Part shown: positions 26,461 through 35,040 of the stretch, in pieces
How positions within the stretch are numbered: position 1 is the first letter of the stretch
Layout of the letters: the number at the start of each line of letters is the position of its first letter
Source of the DNA: Novosphingobium clariflavum
GTDB taxonomy: Bacteria; Pseudomonadota; Alphaproteobacteria; Sphingomonadales; Sphingomonadaceae
Direction of reading: 5' to 3'
Length of the DNA: 64,000 nt
Assembly (NCBI RefSeq): GCF_026420865.1
Contig: NZ_JAPCWC010000003.1
Coordinates: 186,001 to 250,000, forward strand
Made by a program: the position numbers and the translations under genes
Notes under the pieces: generated by a model
Told to the model about the DNA's origin: nothing
The model's database searches: none
The model's input: only the letters and a program-made list of their open reading frames with translations

Positions 26461-27243
26461 GTGACTTACGAAAAAGTCCTTTACCGCCTTGAAAACGGCG
26501 TCGCCCGGATCGCGATGAACGATCCCGCCACCCGCAACGCCGGCTCCGCGCAGATGGGCGAGGAGCTGTTCGATGCCATGACCCGCGCCGCGTTCGAGGC
26601 GCGCGCGGTGGTGCTGACGGGCGAGGGCAAGGCGTTCTGCTCGGGCGCGAACCTGGGCGATGCGGCGGGCATGCTGGCCGACCCGCGCCGCGATGTCGGC
26701 ACGCTGCTCGACCGTCACTTCAACCCGGTCATCGTGGCCATGCGCGACATGGAGCAGCCGGTGGTCACCGCCGTGCGCGGCGCGGCGGCGGGCGTTGGCG
26801 CGGGGCTCGCCATGGCGGGCGACCTCATCCTGTGCGGGGAAAGCGGGTTCTTCCTGCAGGCCTTCCGCCATGTCGGGCTGGTGCCGGACGGTGGCTCCTC
26901 GTGGCTGCTGACCCGCGCGGTGGGCCGCGTGCGGGCGATGGAAATGATGTTGCTGGGCGAGCGTCTGCCCGCCGCCAGGGCGCTCGAATGGGGCCTCGTC
27001 ACCCGCGTGGTGGCCGACGAGGACCTCGATGCGGCCGCAATGGCGCTGGCGGGCGAACTGGCACGCGGGCCCTGGTCGCTGCGCCGGATCAAGCAGGTGG
27101 CCTGGGCGGCGGCGGACTGCACGCTGGAACAGGCGCTCACCAACGAACGCCTCGGCCAGCGCGACGCCTCGCGCACCGAGGATTTCGTGGAAGGCGTCAC
27201 GGCCTTTGCCGAGAAGCGCGAGGCCGTCTTCAAGGGCCGCTGA
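26461..27243 (+). CDS. Enoyl-CoA hydratase/isomerase family protein (PaaG-like)
   Basis: 260 residues of the crotonase fold. The oxyanion-hole motifs are FCSGANLGDA and VRGAAAGVGAGLAMAGDL. Neither of the two catalytic hydratase glutamates is kept; instead FRHVGLVPDGGSSWLLTR carries the aspartate position used by PaaG-type isomerases. It is therefore more likely a double-bond or ring isomerase than a hydratase. The GTG start at 26461 is preceded by GGGAGG at nine bases. It follows the flavin oxidoreductase closely. Confidence 0.85.
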   Translation: MTYEKVLYRLENGVARIAMNDPATRNAGSAQMGEELFDAMTRAAFEARAVVLTGEGKAFCSGANLGDAAGMLADPRRDVGTLLDRHFNPVIVAMRDMEQPVVTAVRGAAAGVGAGLAMAGDLILCGESGFFLQAFRHVGLVPDGGSSWLLTRAVGRVRAMEMMLLGERLPAARALEWGLVTRVVADEDLDAAAMALAGELARGPWSLRRIKQVAWAAADCTLEQALTNERLGQRDASRTEDFVEGVTAFAEKREAVFKGR

Positions 27244-27413
27244 CGGCGCCCAGGCTGTCGCCCGCGCTGTCGCCCACAATGTCGGCCGCAATGCCGCTTA
27301 TGCGGCGCGCAGCGGCGCAACCTGCGGGTTTATCCTGATTTCCTAGGGGCAGCCATGACGGAATAGTCCGAAAGGCGGGACGGCATGGGCCGTGCCTGCC
27401 GCAAGGATATGCC

Positions 27414-28595
27414 ATGTCCGACCTTGAAGCGCTGTTCCGGCACGGCCCGCCCCGCCATCTGGCCCACTTCATTCATGTGGCGAGGCCGCCTTTCGTGCAG
27501 CCCTTTCGCCGGGTGCTGGTGGTGCTGGCGATCGGCTGGCTGCCCTTGCCGGTCTTCACGCTGCTGCTCGCGCCGGAGCAGCTCGGCGATTTCGGCCGCG
27601 ATATCGGCGTTCATGCCCGCTATGCCGTGGCCGCGCCGCTGCTGGTCGTGGCGCTGTCGTCCTGCGGGCCGCGGCTGGGGCAGATCGCCGGGCACTTCGC
27701 GCGCTCGGGCCTGCTCGATGCGGCGGGGCGGCATGCGCTGTTCCGGCAGATCGTGGTCAGTCGGCGCCTGCTCGATTCCCATGTGATCGAGGCGGCGACG
27801 GTGGTCCTGGCCTTTGTCGCGGCGATGCTGACCTTTCGCGGAGCGGCGGGCGCGCAACTGGCTGGCTGGATGCGCGATCCGGGCACGGACCGGCTGTCGA
27901 TGGCGGGGCTCTGGCAATTCGCCTTCAGCCTGCCGCTGCTGCTGACCCTGCTGATCGGCTGGCTCTGGCGCATCGCGATCTGGACGCGGCTGCTGATCTG
28001 CCTGTCCCGCCTTGATCTGCGGCTGGTGGCCGCGCACCCCGACCAGTGCGGCGGCCTCGGCTTCCTCAGCCAGTCGCTGCGCGCCTTCACCCTGTTCGGC
28101 ATGGCGCTCGGCGCCATCGCGGCGGGGCGGCTGGGCCATGATCACCTTGCCGGCACGTCGAGCCGGTTCACCGACGGCTTGCTGGTCGGCGGCAGCGTTG
28201 GTGTGGTGGCGATCCTCTGTGCCGGGCCGCTCATCTTGTTTTCCGGGAAGATGATGGCGGTCTGGCGTCAGAGTTCGATGGCCTATGGCGCGCTGGCGAT
28301 GGAACTGGGTTCCTCGCTCGAAGCCCGCTGGCTCCGCCGCGACGCGGCGCCGGGCTACGTCAGGGAGGGCGCGGACCGGAAGGAACGCCCCGCCATCCTC
28401 GAAGCCCCGGACTTTTCGGCCGGGGCGGATCTCTTCGCGGTTGTTGCCGGGGCGCAGGCCATGCGGTTCCTGCCGGTCGACTTGCGCAGCGTGGTCATGC
28501 TGGTTGCCGCGACCCTGCTGCCCTTCGCCGCGGCGCTGTGCCTGACATTGCCTCTCGGCGTCGTGCTGGCAACGCTGAAGGGATTGCTGGTGTGA
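27414..28595 (+). CDS. Hypothetical integral membrane protein
   Basis: 393 residues with about six hydrophobic segments: residues 33-52, 68-85, 125-142, 165-188, 220-235 and 255-275, and a further pair near the C-terminus (VVMLVAATLLPFAAALCLTLPLGVVLATL). Loops are Arg-rich on one side. No catalytic motif or named family is recognised. The gene stands alone between the crotonase gene and a CaiB/BaiF gene on the other strand; a hairpin at 28623-28644 ends it. Confidence 0.8.
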   Translation: MSDLEALFRHGPPRHLAHFIHVARPPFVQPFRRVLVVLAIGWLPLPVFTLLLAPEQLGDFGRDIGVHARYAVAAPLLVVALSSCGPRLGQIAGHFARSGLLDAAGRHALFRQIVVSRRLLDSHVIEAATVVLAFVAAMLTFRGAAGAQLAGWMRDPGTDRLSMAGLWQFAFSLPLLLTLLIGWLWRIAIWTRLLICLSRLDLRLVAAHPDQCGGLGFLSQSLRAFTLFGMALGAIAAGRLGHDHLAGTSSRFTDGLLVGGSVGVVAILCAGPLILFSGKMMAVWRQSSMAYGALAMELGSSLEARWLRRDAAPGYVREGADRKERPAILEAPDFSAGADLFAVVAGAQAMRFLPVDLRSVVMLVAATLLPFAAALCLTLPLGVVLATLKGLLV

Positions 28596-28622
28596 TCGGG
28601 GGAGTGGGCCAGCGGTGCCCTC

Positions 28623-28644
28623 AAAATGCCCTTTCAGGCATTTT
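28623..28644. terminator. Bidirectional hairpin terminator
   Basis: AAAATGCC (28623-28630) pairs with GGCATTTT (28637-28644) over CTTTCA. A-rich and T-rich flanks make it usable in both directions, between the rightward membrane-protein gene and the leftward CaiB/BaiF gene. Confidence 0.65.
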
Positions 28645-28656
28645 TCAGACAGAGGC

Positions 28657-29919
28657 TCAGACCGCTCCCGCCTCGCGCAATTGCGCGAGGCGGGCTTCGT
28701 CGATGCCGATCTCGGCCAGCACTTCGGCGGTGTGTTCGCCCAGCATCGGCGGGGCCATGCGGATCGTTGCCGGGCTCGCGGACATCTGCGCGAGCGGGCT
28801 GGCGATGAGGTCCACCGAGCCGCTTTCGGCATGGGCATGGGGCGTCGTGGCGCGCAAGTTCCGGTGTTTGACCTGCTCGTCCTCCCAGACCTGCGCCAGT
28901 TCGTTGTAGCGCGCGGCGGGGATGCCGACGCCGTCGAGCATGGCCTGCATCCGCGCGACGGTGAAGCCGCTGCTCCAGGCGTTGATGAGGTCCATCAGTT
29001 CGGCGCGGTTGGTCTTGCCGCGCTTGAGATTGCTGTCGAAGCGCGGGTCGGTGAAGAGTTCGGGTCGCTCCATCAGCACCGTCAGGCGGCGATAGTGCTC
29101 GTCGGTGCCGGCGGTGAGGTACACGATGCCGTCGGCGCAGTGCATCAGGTCGGCGGGGCCGCCGCCGTTGCCGCCGTTGCCGAGCCGGGGAGGGGCCTGC
29201 CCGCTGATCAGGTAGTCCTGCATGATGTGGCTGACCATCGCCACCGAACTGTCGAGCAGCGCGATGTCGATGAACTGTCCCTCGCCGGTGCGATGGCGGT
29301 ACTGCAGCGCGCCGAGGATGGCGAGCGCGGTGTTGTGGCCGGTCACGAAGTCGACGAGGCTGGGGCCGGTCTTGAGCGGGCCGGCGCCGGGCTGGCCTTC
29401 GGGAATGCCGGTGACGGCCATCATGCCGCCGGTGGCCTGGAACAGCCCGTCATAGCCGGGGCGCGCCGCCATCGGCCCGGTCTGGCCGAAGCCGGTGACC
29501 GAGCAGTAGATCAGCCGCGGGTTGATCGCTTTCAGGCTCTCGTAGTCGAGGCCGAAGCGGGCGAGATCGCCGACCTTGTAGTTCTCGATCAGCACGTCCG
29601 CCGTCTTCACCAGTTCCTTGAGGATCGCCTGCCCCTCGGGCCTGGAATGGTTGAGCGTGATCGAGCGCTTGTTGCGGTTCGACACGGTGAAGAAGCTGGA
29701 ATGGCGGGTCTCGATCCCGTCCTTGCCGGGGACCCAGGAAAAGCCGTAGCCGCGCCCGTCGTCGCCCACGCCGGGGCGCTCGATCTTGATGACGTCGGCG
29801 CCAAGGTCGCCCAGGATCTGCGCGCCGATGGGGGCGGCGAAGACGCGGCTCATGTCGATGACGCGGATGCCCGCCAATGCTGCCTTGTCGGCGGCCATAT
29901 CGTTCTGGTTCGTGCTCAT
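28657..29919 (-). CDS. CaiB/BaiF family CoA-transferase
   Basis: 420 residues, family III CoA-transferase. Hallmarks are LAGIRVIDMSRVFAAPIGAQILGDLGADVIKIE, RNKRSITLN, YDGLFQATGGMM and the catalytic aspartate in SLVDFVTGHNTALAILGAL, followed by RTGEGQFIDIALLDSS. It moves CoA from a donor thioester to a free carboxylate. The ATG at 29919 (MSTNQND) is preferred to 29958, which adds a short unconserved stretch. It is divergent from an SDR. It may activate an acid made by the nearby Rieske, flavin oxidoreductase and crotonase genes. Confidence 0.9.
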   Translation of the reverse strand: MSTNQNDMAADKAALAGIRVIDMSRVFAAPIGAQILGDLGADVIKIERPGVGDDGRGYGFSWVPGKDGIETRHSSFFTVSNRNKRSITLNHSRPEGQAILKELVKTADVLIENYKVGDLARFGLDYESLKAINPRLIYCSVTGFGQTGPMAARPGYDGLFQATGGMMAVTGIPEGQPGAGPLKTGPSLVDFVTGHNTALAILGALQYRHRTGEGQFIDIALLDSSVAMVSHIMQDYLISGQAPPRLGNGGNGGGPADLMHCADGIVYLTAGTDEHYRRLTVLMERPELFTDPRFDSNLKRGKTNRAELMDLINAWSSGFTVARMQAMLDGVGIPAARYNELAQVWEDEQVKHRNLRATTPHAHAESGSVDLIASPLAQMSASPATIRMAPPMLGEHTAEVLAEIGIDEARLAQLREAGAV

Positions 29920-30074
29920 GATGGGGGTGAGGCTAGACCTGCCCACCGGGGCGGCCAAGGCGAGCAGGGGCGCTTATCGCAGCGACGATCAAGCATCGCT
30001 GCCGGCGTGGTCAGGCTTATCGGCCGCGCCGAAAGCGCCTAGCCGGAAACGCAGGACATGGAGGGGAGTATGCG

Positions 30075-30857
30075 ATGAAGACGGCGATCATCACCGGTGC
30101 GGGCAGTGGCATCGGGCTGGAGACGGCCAGGATCCTCCACGCCGAAGGCTTCGCGATCGTCGGCGTCGGGCGCAGCAAGGACAAGCTGGCGCAGCTGGAA
30201 GCCGCGATCGGCAATCCCGAACAGGTACTGGCGATCAGCGCCGATCTCACCGATCCCGCAGCTCCCGCCGCTATCGTCGGCGCCGCGCTGGAGCGGTTCG
30301 GCCGCATCGATGCGTTGGTGAACAATGCCGGCGTCGGCAGCCCCAAGCCGCTCGACGAGACCGACGACGAGACGCTCGACGACTTCCTCGACATCATGCT
30401 GGTCGCCCCGTTCCGGCTGTGCCGCGAGGTGATCCCGCACCTTTCGCAAGGGGCCAGCGTGGTCAACGTGACCAGCACTTTCGCGCATGTCGGCGGGCGG
30501 CGCGGCGGCGCCTACTCGGCGGCCAAGGGCGGCCTCAAGTCACTGACCGAGCACATGGCCTGCGAATACGGCCCGCGCGGCATCCGGTCGAACTGCGTGG
30601 CGCCGGGGGTGACGATGACCGACATGGTGCGCCACCGCTTCGAGGACGAGGGTTTCAAGCGCGCCAACGTGGAAACCACGCCCTATCCGCGCCTTGCCCA
30701 GCCGGAAGACATCGCCAGCGTGATCGCCTTCCTCTGCCTGCCGGGCAGCGAGATGATCAATGGCCAGTCGATCGTGGTCGACGGCGGCTGGACGGGCACC
30801 AAGTACCTCAGCCCGCGGGTGACGCGCACGACCTGGGTGGAGCCGGAAAACACGTAA
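30075..30857 (+). CDS. SDR family oxidoreductase
   Basis: 260 residues, classical SDR: TGAGSGIG at residues 8-15, NNAGVG, the serine region NVTSTFAH, and the YSAAK catalytic motif. The C-terminal tail (KYLSPRVTRTTWVEPENT) is longer than usual. It probably acts as a dehydrogenase in the neighbouring CoA-linked pathway. A leftward diguanylate cyclase converges on it with a 47-base gap. Confidence 0.9.
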   Translation: MKTAIITGAGSGIGLETARILHAEGFAIVGVGRSKDKLAQLEAAIGNPEQVLAISADLTDPAAPAAIVGAALERFGRIDALVNNAGVGSPKPLDETDDETLDDFLDIMLVAPFRLCREVIPHLSQGASVVNVTSTFAHVGGRRGGAYSAAKGGLKSLTEHMACEYGPRGIRSNCVAPGVTMTDMVRHRFEDEGFKRANVETTPYPRLAQPEDIASVIAFLCLPGSEMINGQSIVVDGGWTGTKYLSPRVTRTTWVEPENT

Positions 30858-30904
30858 AGCCAGACTCTTGAAGCCGTCGCTGCGATGCAGTCGGACCAAC
30901 TGCG

Positions 30905-31846
30905 TCAAGCGGCGGCGGCAATCGCACCGCCGCCCTGCCGCTTGGCGCGGTAGAGCGCACTGTCGGCGCGCACGAACAGCGCCTCGGGATCGAGCTGGCC
31001 CGCTCCGCCGACTTGCGCGATCCCCGCCGAGGCGCCCAGCGGCAGCAGTTCGCTGCCCCAGGGCACCGGGCTCAGCAGGCCCGGCAGGCAGCGGCGCAGC
31101 GTGCGGTCCGGCATCTCGATCTGGCCGGTGCGGGTGAGCAGCATCGCGAATTCGTCACCGCCGATGCGGGCGATCATGCGCGCTTCGGGGAAGGCGGCGG
31201 CAAGGCGGTGGCCGAACGCGGCAAGGCAGGCATCGCCGGCGACATGGCCCCAGCGGTCGTTGATCTGCTTGAACGAATCGAGGTCGAACAGCACCAGCGT
31301 GCCGATGTCGTCCAGCGCCTCATCGCCCATCGGCAGGTCGAGGAAATGCATCTCGAACAAGGATCGGTTGGCAAGGCCGGTGACGGGGTCGTTCTCCGCC
31401 ATGCGGCGAAGGCGTTGCCAGCGGGCGTGTTCCTCGGTGACGTCCTGCTTGGTGCCGTAGAGCTCCGAGGCATGGCCGCCGGCCATGCGGACGGCGGCGG
31501 TGAGGCGCATCCAGCGCAGGTCGCCGTCGGCGCGGCGGATCTGGGCATCCATGGTGAAGCCGGCGCCGGTGGCGAGGGCATGGGCGCGCAGCCGTTCCAT
31601 CGTCTCGCGCGATTCCTCGCAATAGAACGTAAGTGCCTCGCGCCGGTCGACCTGCCGGTCCATCGGCAGCCCGAACAGTGCGAACACGCACTCGGTCCAG
31701 GACAATTCCTGGGTCGCCAGATCGCATGCCCAGGCGCCCAGCCCGATCAGCCGCGTCGCGCGGGCATAGAGCGCGGCATCGGCGCAGGCAGTCGGCCCCG
31801 GCTGCACATCAGGTGCATGACGTATGCCCAAGGGCGTGTGAAACAC
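30905..31846 (-). CDS. PAS-GGDEF diguanylate cyclase
   Basis: 313 residues, no membrane segment. A PAS domain (about residues 28-140, with LGAWACDLATQELSWTECVFALFGLP and a PAC tail ELYGTKQDVTEE) precedes a GGDEF domain with DPVTGLANRSLFE, FDLDSFKQIND and an intact active site ARIGGDEFAML. It should make cyclic di-GMP from GTP in the cytoplasm in response to a PAS-sensed signal. The RxxD inhibitory site ahead of GGDEF is not present, so product inhibition may be absent. It stands alone. Confidence 0.88.
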   Translation of the reverse strand: MFHTPLGIRHAPDVQPGPTACADAALYARATRLIGLGAWACDLATQELSWTECVFALFGLPMDRQVDRREALTFYCEESRETMERLRAHALATGAGFTMDAQIRRADGDLRWMRLTAAVRMAGGHASELYGTKQDVTEEHARWQRLRRMAENDPVTGLANRSLFEMHFLDLPMGDEALDDIGTLVLFDLDSFKQINDRWGHVAGDACLAAFGHRLAAAFPEARMIARIGGDEFAMLLTRTGQIEMPDRTLRRCLPGLLSPVPWGSELLPLGASAGIAQVGGAGQLDPEALFVRADSALYRAKRQGGGAIAAAA

Positions 31847-32071
31847 GAAAGCGGATCCTCGATCGGGGGGGCTGATGGAATCGGCAGAGTATTCGGGAAT
31901 TCCCCATTGGTATTACTCCGCAAAAGGTTAAGACCATGCAATCATCCGAAAGTCGGTTTTCCCCGCGCCTCTGGAGGCAAGCGCTTCGCCCGGTGAGGCA
32001 AGTGGCCAGGGTTGCCGCGCCCCGTGTCGGCGCCGATAGTCGGCGTGCAAGAGCGCGCGGGAGAACACGTG

Positions 32072-32551
32072 ATGATCCGGGGCATCCACCATGTCGGCGT
32101 GAACTGCCGCGACCTGAAGCGCATGACCCGGTTCTACTGCGAGGCCTTCGGGTTCGAACCGGTGGACGAGGGCTTCGGCTGGTCCTGCGAGCCGGTGATG
32201 GACCGCATCGTCGACCTGCCGGGCTCGGCGGCCAAGGGCGTGATGCTGCGCGCCGGGCAGTGCTATCTTGAACTGTTCGAATATTCCGCGCCGCCGTCCG
32301 ACCTGGCGCGGCCGCTCAGGCCCAACGATCGCGGCTATACCCATATGTGCATCGACGTGACCGACATCGAGAACGACATCGTGCACCTGAAGGCCTGCGG
32401 CATGACTTTCAGCGGGCGCGATCATGTCGACGCCGGGCATGTCCGCACGCTCTACGGCTACGACCCGGAGGGCAACGTGATCGAGGTGCAGCAATGCATG
32501 CCGGCCAACGGCTTCACGCTTGAGGAATTGCGCGCCGCAAACGCGGCATAG
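32072..32551 (+). CDS. VOC family protein (glyoxalase/dioxygenase fold)
   Basis: 159 residues with paired beta-alpha-beta-beta-beta units. Metal-ligand positions are visible: His in IRGIHHVGVNCRD, Glu in YLELFEY, His in YTHMCIDVTD and Glu in DPEGNVIEVQQ. It could be a lactoylglutathione-lyase-like enzyme, an epimerase or a ring-cleavage dioxygenase. The ATG at 32072 starts at the first strand; an upstream in-frame start at 32012 adds 20 unconserved residues. Its 3' end overlaps the convergent LacI gene by 38 bases. Confidence 0.87.
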   Translation: MIRGIHHVGVNCRDLKRMTRFYCEAFGFEPVDEGFGWSCEPVMDRIVDLPGSAAKGVMLRAGQCYLELFEYSAPPSDLARPLRPNDRGYTHMCIDVTDIENDIVHLKACGMTFSGRDHVDAGHVRTLYGYDPEGNVIEVQQCMPANGFTLEELRAANAA

Positions 32552-33602
32552 CCGCCGGTTCGCCCTGTCCGGGGGCGATCGGGGCCACCGAAGCGCGCAG
32601 GACCGGGGTTCCCTGCCATGTGCGCGGGGGCTCGGGGACAACGTCTGCGGGGAAACTGTCGGCGCCGCGGTCATGCCGCGTCATCGGCGCGATCCCGGGC
32701 AGGCGGGCCATGGCCGCCTCGGCCATGCGCGCCCAGGGCACGTGAACCGAGGCCAGCGGCGGCACGGTCATGGCCGCGAGCGGGGTATCGTCGAAACCGG
32801 CAACCGAAAGTTCGCCGGGCACCGCGATCCCCTTTTCGGCGGCGGCGGCAAGGGCGCCGGCCGCCATCTCGTCGTTGCAGGCGACGATGGCGGTGGGGCG
32901 CGGGCTGAGTTCCAGCAGCAGTGCGGCCGCTTCCATGCCGGACGAGAAGGAATTGTCCCCCGCCGCCACCAGCCAGGCCCCCCGTTCCAGGCCGCGCGCG
33001 GCGAGAGCATCGTGATAACCCGCTTCCCGCCGCCGGGCCGAGGCCGATGCATCCGGCCCGGCGATCAGGCCGATCCGGCGATGGCCATTGGCCAGCAGCC
33101 ATTCCACCAGCGCGGCCATGGCGGCGCGTTCGTCGCAGGCCGGTTCGTCTTCGCCCAGCCGCAGGCAAGGCGTGTCCGCCCGGGCGCAGAGGGCGGCAAG
33201 GTCATCCCGGTCCGCGAGCGGGGGCAGCAGGACCACCCCGGTGGGGGCATGCCGTTCCAGGAAGCGGTGCAGCCCCGATGCCGCGTCATCGCCGCGGGGC
33301 AGCACCACCAGCGCCAGTTCGCTGCCTTCCATCGCCCGCAGGATGCCTGTCTCCGCCGCCTCGCGCACGGCGCGGTCGGATCCGTCATGGACCAATGCGA
33401 CCAGGAAGGTGCGCCGCAGCGCCAGTGCGCGGGCCTGGGCATTGGGGACAAAGCCGGTCTCGGCGATTACCGCGTCCAGCCGCGCGCGCATGGACCGGCT
33501 GACATCGGGCGAGTTGTTGATGTAGCGGCTGATCGTCTTTTTCGAGACCCCGGCGATCCGGGCTACATCTTCCATCGTGGCGCGGGATCGGGTGCGGATC
33601 AT
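32514..33602 (-). CDS. LacI family transcriptional regulator
   Basis: 362 residues. The N-terminal DNA-binding domain has TMEDVARIAGVSKKTISRYINNSPDVS (helix-turn-helix and hinge), and the periplasmic-binding-protein-like sensor domain has GLIAGPDASASARRREAGYHDAL, IVACNDEMAAGAL and LSVAGFDDTPLA. A Pro/Arg-rich tail extends the C-terminus. A perfect 16-bp palindrome overlaps its start codon and could be its operator. It is convergent with, and overlaps, the VOC gene; a sugar or an aromatic ligand is possible. Confidence 0.9.
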   Translation of the reverse strand: MIRTRSRATMEDVARIAGVSKKTISRYINNSPDVSRSMRARLDAVIAETGFVPNAQARALALRRTFLVALVHDGSDRAVREAAETGILRAMEGSELALVVLPRGDDAASGLHRFLERHAPTGVVLLPPLADRDDLAALCARADTPCLRLGEDEPACDERAAMAALVEWLLANGHRRIGLIAGPDASASARRREAGYHDALAARGLERGAWLVAAGDNSFSSGMEAAALLLELSPRPTAIVACNDEMAAGALAAAAEKGIAVPGELSVAGFDDTPLAAMTVPPLASVHVPWARMAEAAMARLPGIAPMTRHDRGADSFPADVVPEPPRTWQGTPVLRASVAPIAPGQGEPAAMPRLRRAIPQA

Positions 33603-33613
33603 CGCGCGATGAT
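33598..33613. promoter_or_regulatory. 16-bp perfect palindrome over the LacI start codon
   Basis: ATCATCGCGCGATGAT is fully self-complementary with a central CG, as in LacI-family operators. It covers the ATG of the leftward LacI gene (33600-33602) and its immediate upstream bases. Autorepression is the simplest reading; no binding evidence is available. Confidence 0.4.
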
Positions 33614-33824
33614 GAAGCGCGGCGCCCGCAGGCCCAAGGGCAGTTTCGTCCGCTCCGGATCGATTTTGGGTCTATCCGGCAAGTGCGTAAGGCGGGCGTA
33701 ACCGCACGGCAATCGCGACGGACTGATACAAGCCCGTCATTGCGGAAAGGCGCCGAAATCCCTAAGTGGGCCCCGCATGAGCCGGGTTCCCGCCGGATGG
33801 AACCGCCACCCCCACTGGAGAATG

Positions 33825-35000
33825 ATGAAGCCCGCCCCGTCGCAACGCCACTATGGAATGGATTGGCTGCGCGTTGGCGCCTTTGTCCTGCTGATCTTCT
33901 ACCATGTCGGCTTTTCGTTCACCCCGTGGGGTTTCCAGACCCCCACGCGCGGGGTGGTGAGCTGGGCGGAAATCCCGCTCCTTGGCCTCAGCGCCTGGCG
34001 CCTGGCGCTGCTCTTCGCGATTTCCGGCTATGCCAGCGCGGCGCTGCTCAAGAAGGACGGCAACAACCGCGTCTTCCTGAAAAGCCGCCTGCTGCGCCTC
34101 GGCATTCCGCTGCTGTTCGGCCTTACCGTCGTCGTGCCGCCGCAGCCCTACATGGGGCTGATCAACAGCGGCTACGACCATGGCTACGGCTATTTCCTGG
34201 TCCATGACGCCTTCAGCTTCCGCAAGGTGGGCTACGAAAGCCTGCCCGCCACGATGCACTTGTGGTTCGTCATCTACCTGCTCGTCTACACGCTGGTGCT
34301 CTGCGCCGGGCTGATGTTCCTGCCGGATGCGTGGCGGACATGGCTGCGGGACAAGGCGGAAAAGGTGCTTTCCGGCCCGCTGATGCTGCCGCTGGGCATC
34401 GTGCTGATCTTCGGCGTGCGGCTGTTCTACGACGGCTGGACCGACATCCACAGCCTCTTCGTGGACCGCGCCGCGCACCTCCACTACTTCGGCATGTTCC
34501 TCTACGGCTTCCTGCTGCGCGGGTCGGAACCGATGCGCCAGGCCATTGCCCGGCAGTGGAAGCTCGCGCTGGTGCTGGGCCTGCTCGGTTATGCCTGGGT
34601 GATCGGCGATACGCTGCTCTGGCCCGGCAACACGCCGACGCCGGCCGCGTGGGAGCAGCCGCTGTCCTTCGCCAAGTCGGTCCAGTGCTGGGGCACGGTG
34701 GTCGCGCTGTTCGGCATTGCCGACCGCTACTGGAACTTCGACAGCAAGTGGCGGGCGATGCTGGTCGAGGCGGTGTTCCCCATCTACATCGCGCACCAGA
34801 CGGTGATGGTCTTTGTCAGCTATGCCATCCGCGACATGGGGCTGACCGCCTTGCCGGAATTCCTGACGCTCTGCATCACCGTGGCCGGGGGATCCTGGAT
34901 CTTCTACCTGATCGGCCGCGAGATCGGCCCGCTGCGCCCGCTGATCGGGCTGAAGCGGCACCGGGCGCCGCGCAAGGCGGCCAAGGTGGCGGTGGCCTGA
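33825..35000 (+). CDS. Acyltransferase family 3 membrane protein (OpgC-like)
   Basis: About 391 residues and ten membrane segments. The N-terminal motif RHYGMDWLRVGAFVLLIFYHVGFSF holds the histidine of acyltransferase-3 proteins, and SAWRLALLFAISGYASAALL and FLKSRLLRLGIPLLFG follow as in OpgC/glucan succinyltransferases. It should transfer an acyl group to a glycan across the inner membrane. ATG codons at 33822 and 33825 follow GGAG; a start at 33777 is also possible but adds residues unlike the family. No partner gene is adjacent. Confidence 0.86.
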   Translation: MKPAPSQRHYGMDWLRVGAFVLLIFYHVGFSFTPWGFQTPTRGVVSWAEIPLLGLSAWRLALLFAISGYASAALLKKDGNNRVFLKSRLLRLGIPLLFGLTVVVPPQPYMGLINSGYDHGYGYFLVHDAFSFRKVGYESLPATMHLWFVIYLLVYTLVLCAGLMFLPDAWRTWLRDKAEKVLSGPLMLPLGIVLIFGVRLFYDGWTDIHSLFVDRAAHLHYFGMFLYGFLLRGSEPMRQAIARQWKLALVLGLLGYAWVIGDTLLWPGNTPTPAAWEQPLSFAKSVQCWGTVVALFGIADRYWNFDSKWRAMLVEAVFPIYIAHQTVMVFVSYAIRDMGLTALPEFLTLCITVAGGSWIFYLIGREIGPLRPLIGLKRHRAPRKAAKVAVA

Positions 35001-35040
35001 AACCGGCCTCGCAGGAGGAGAGCCCGCGAGGCCGGAGCTC

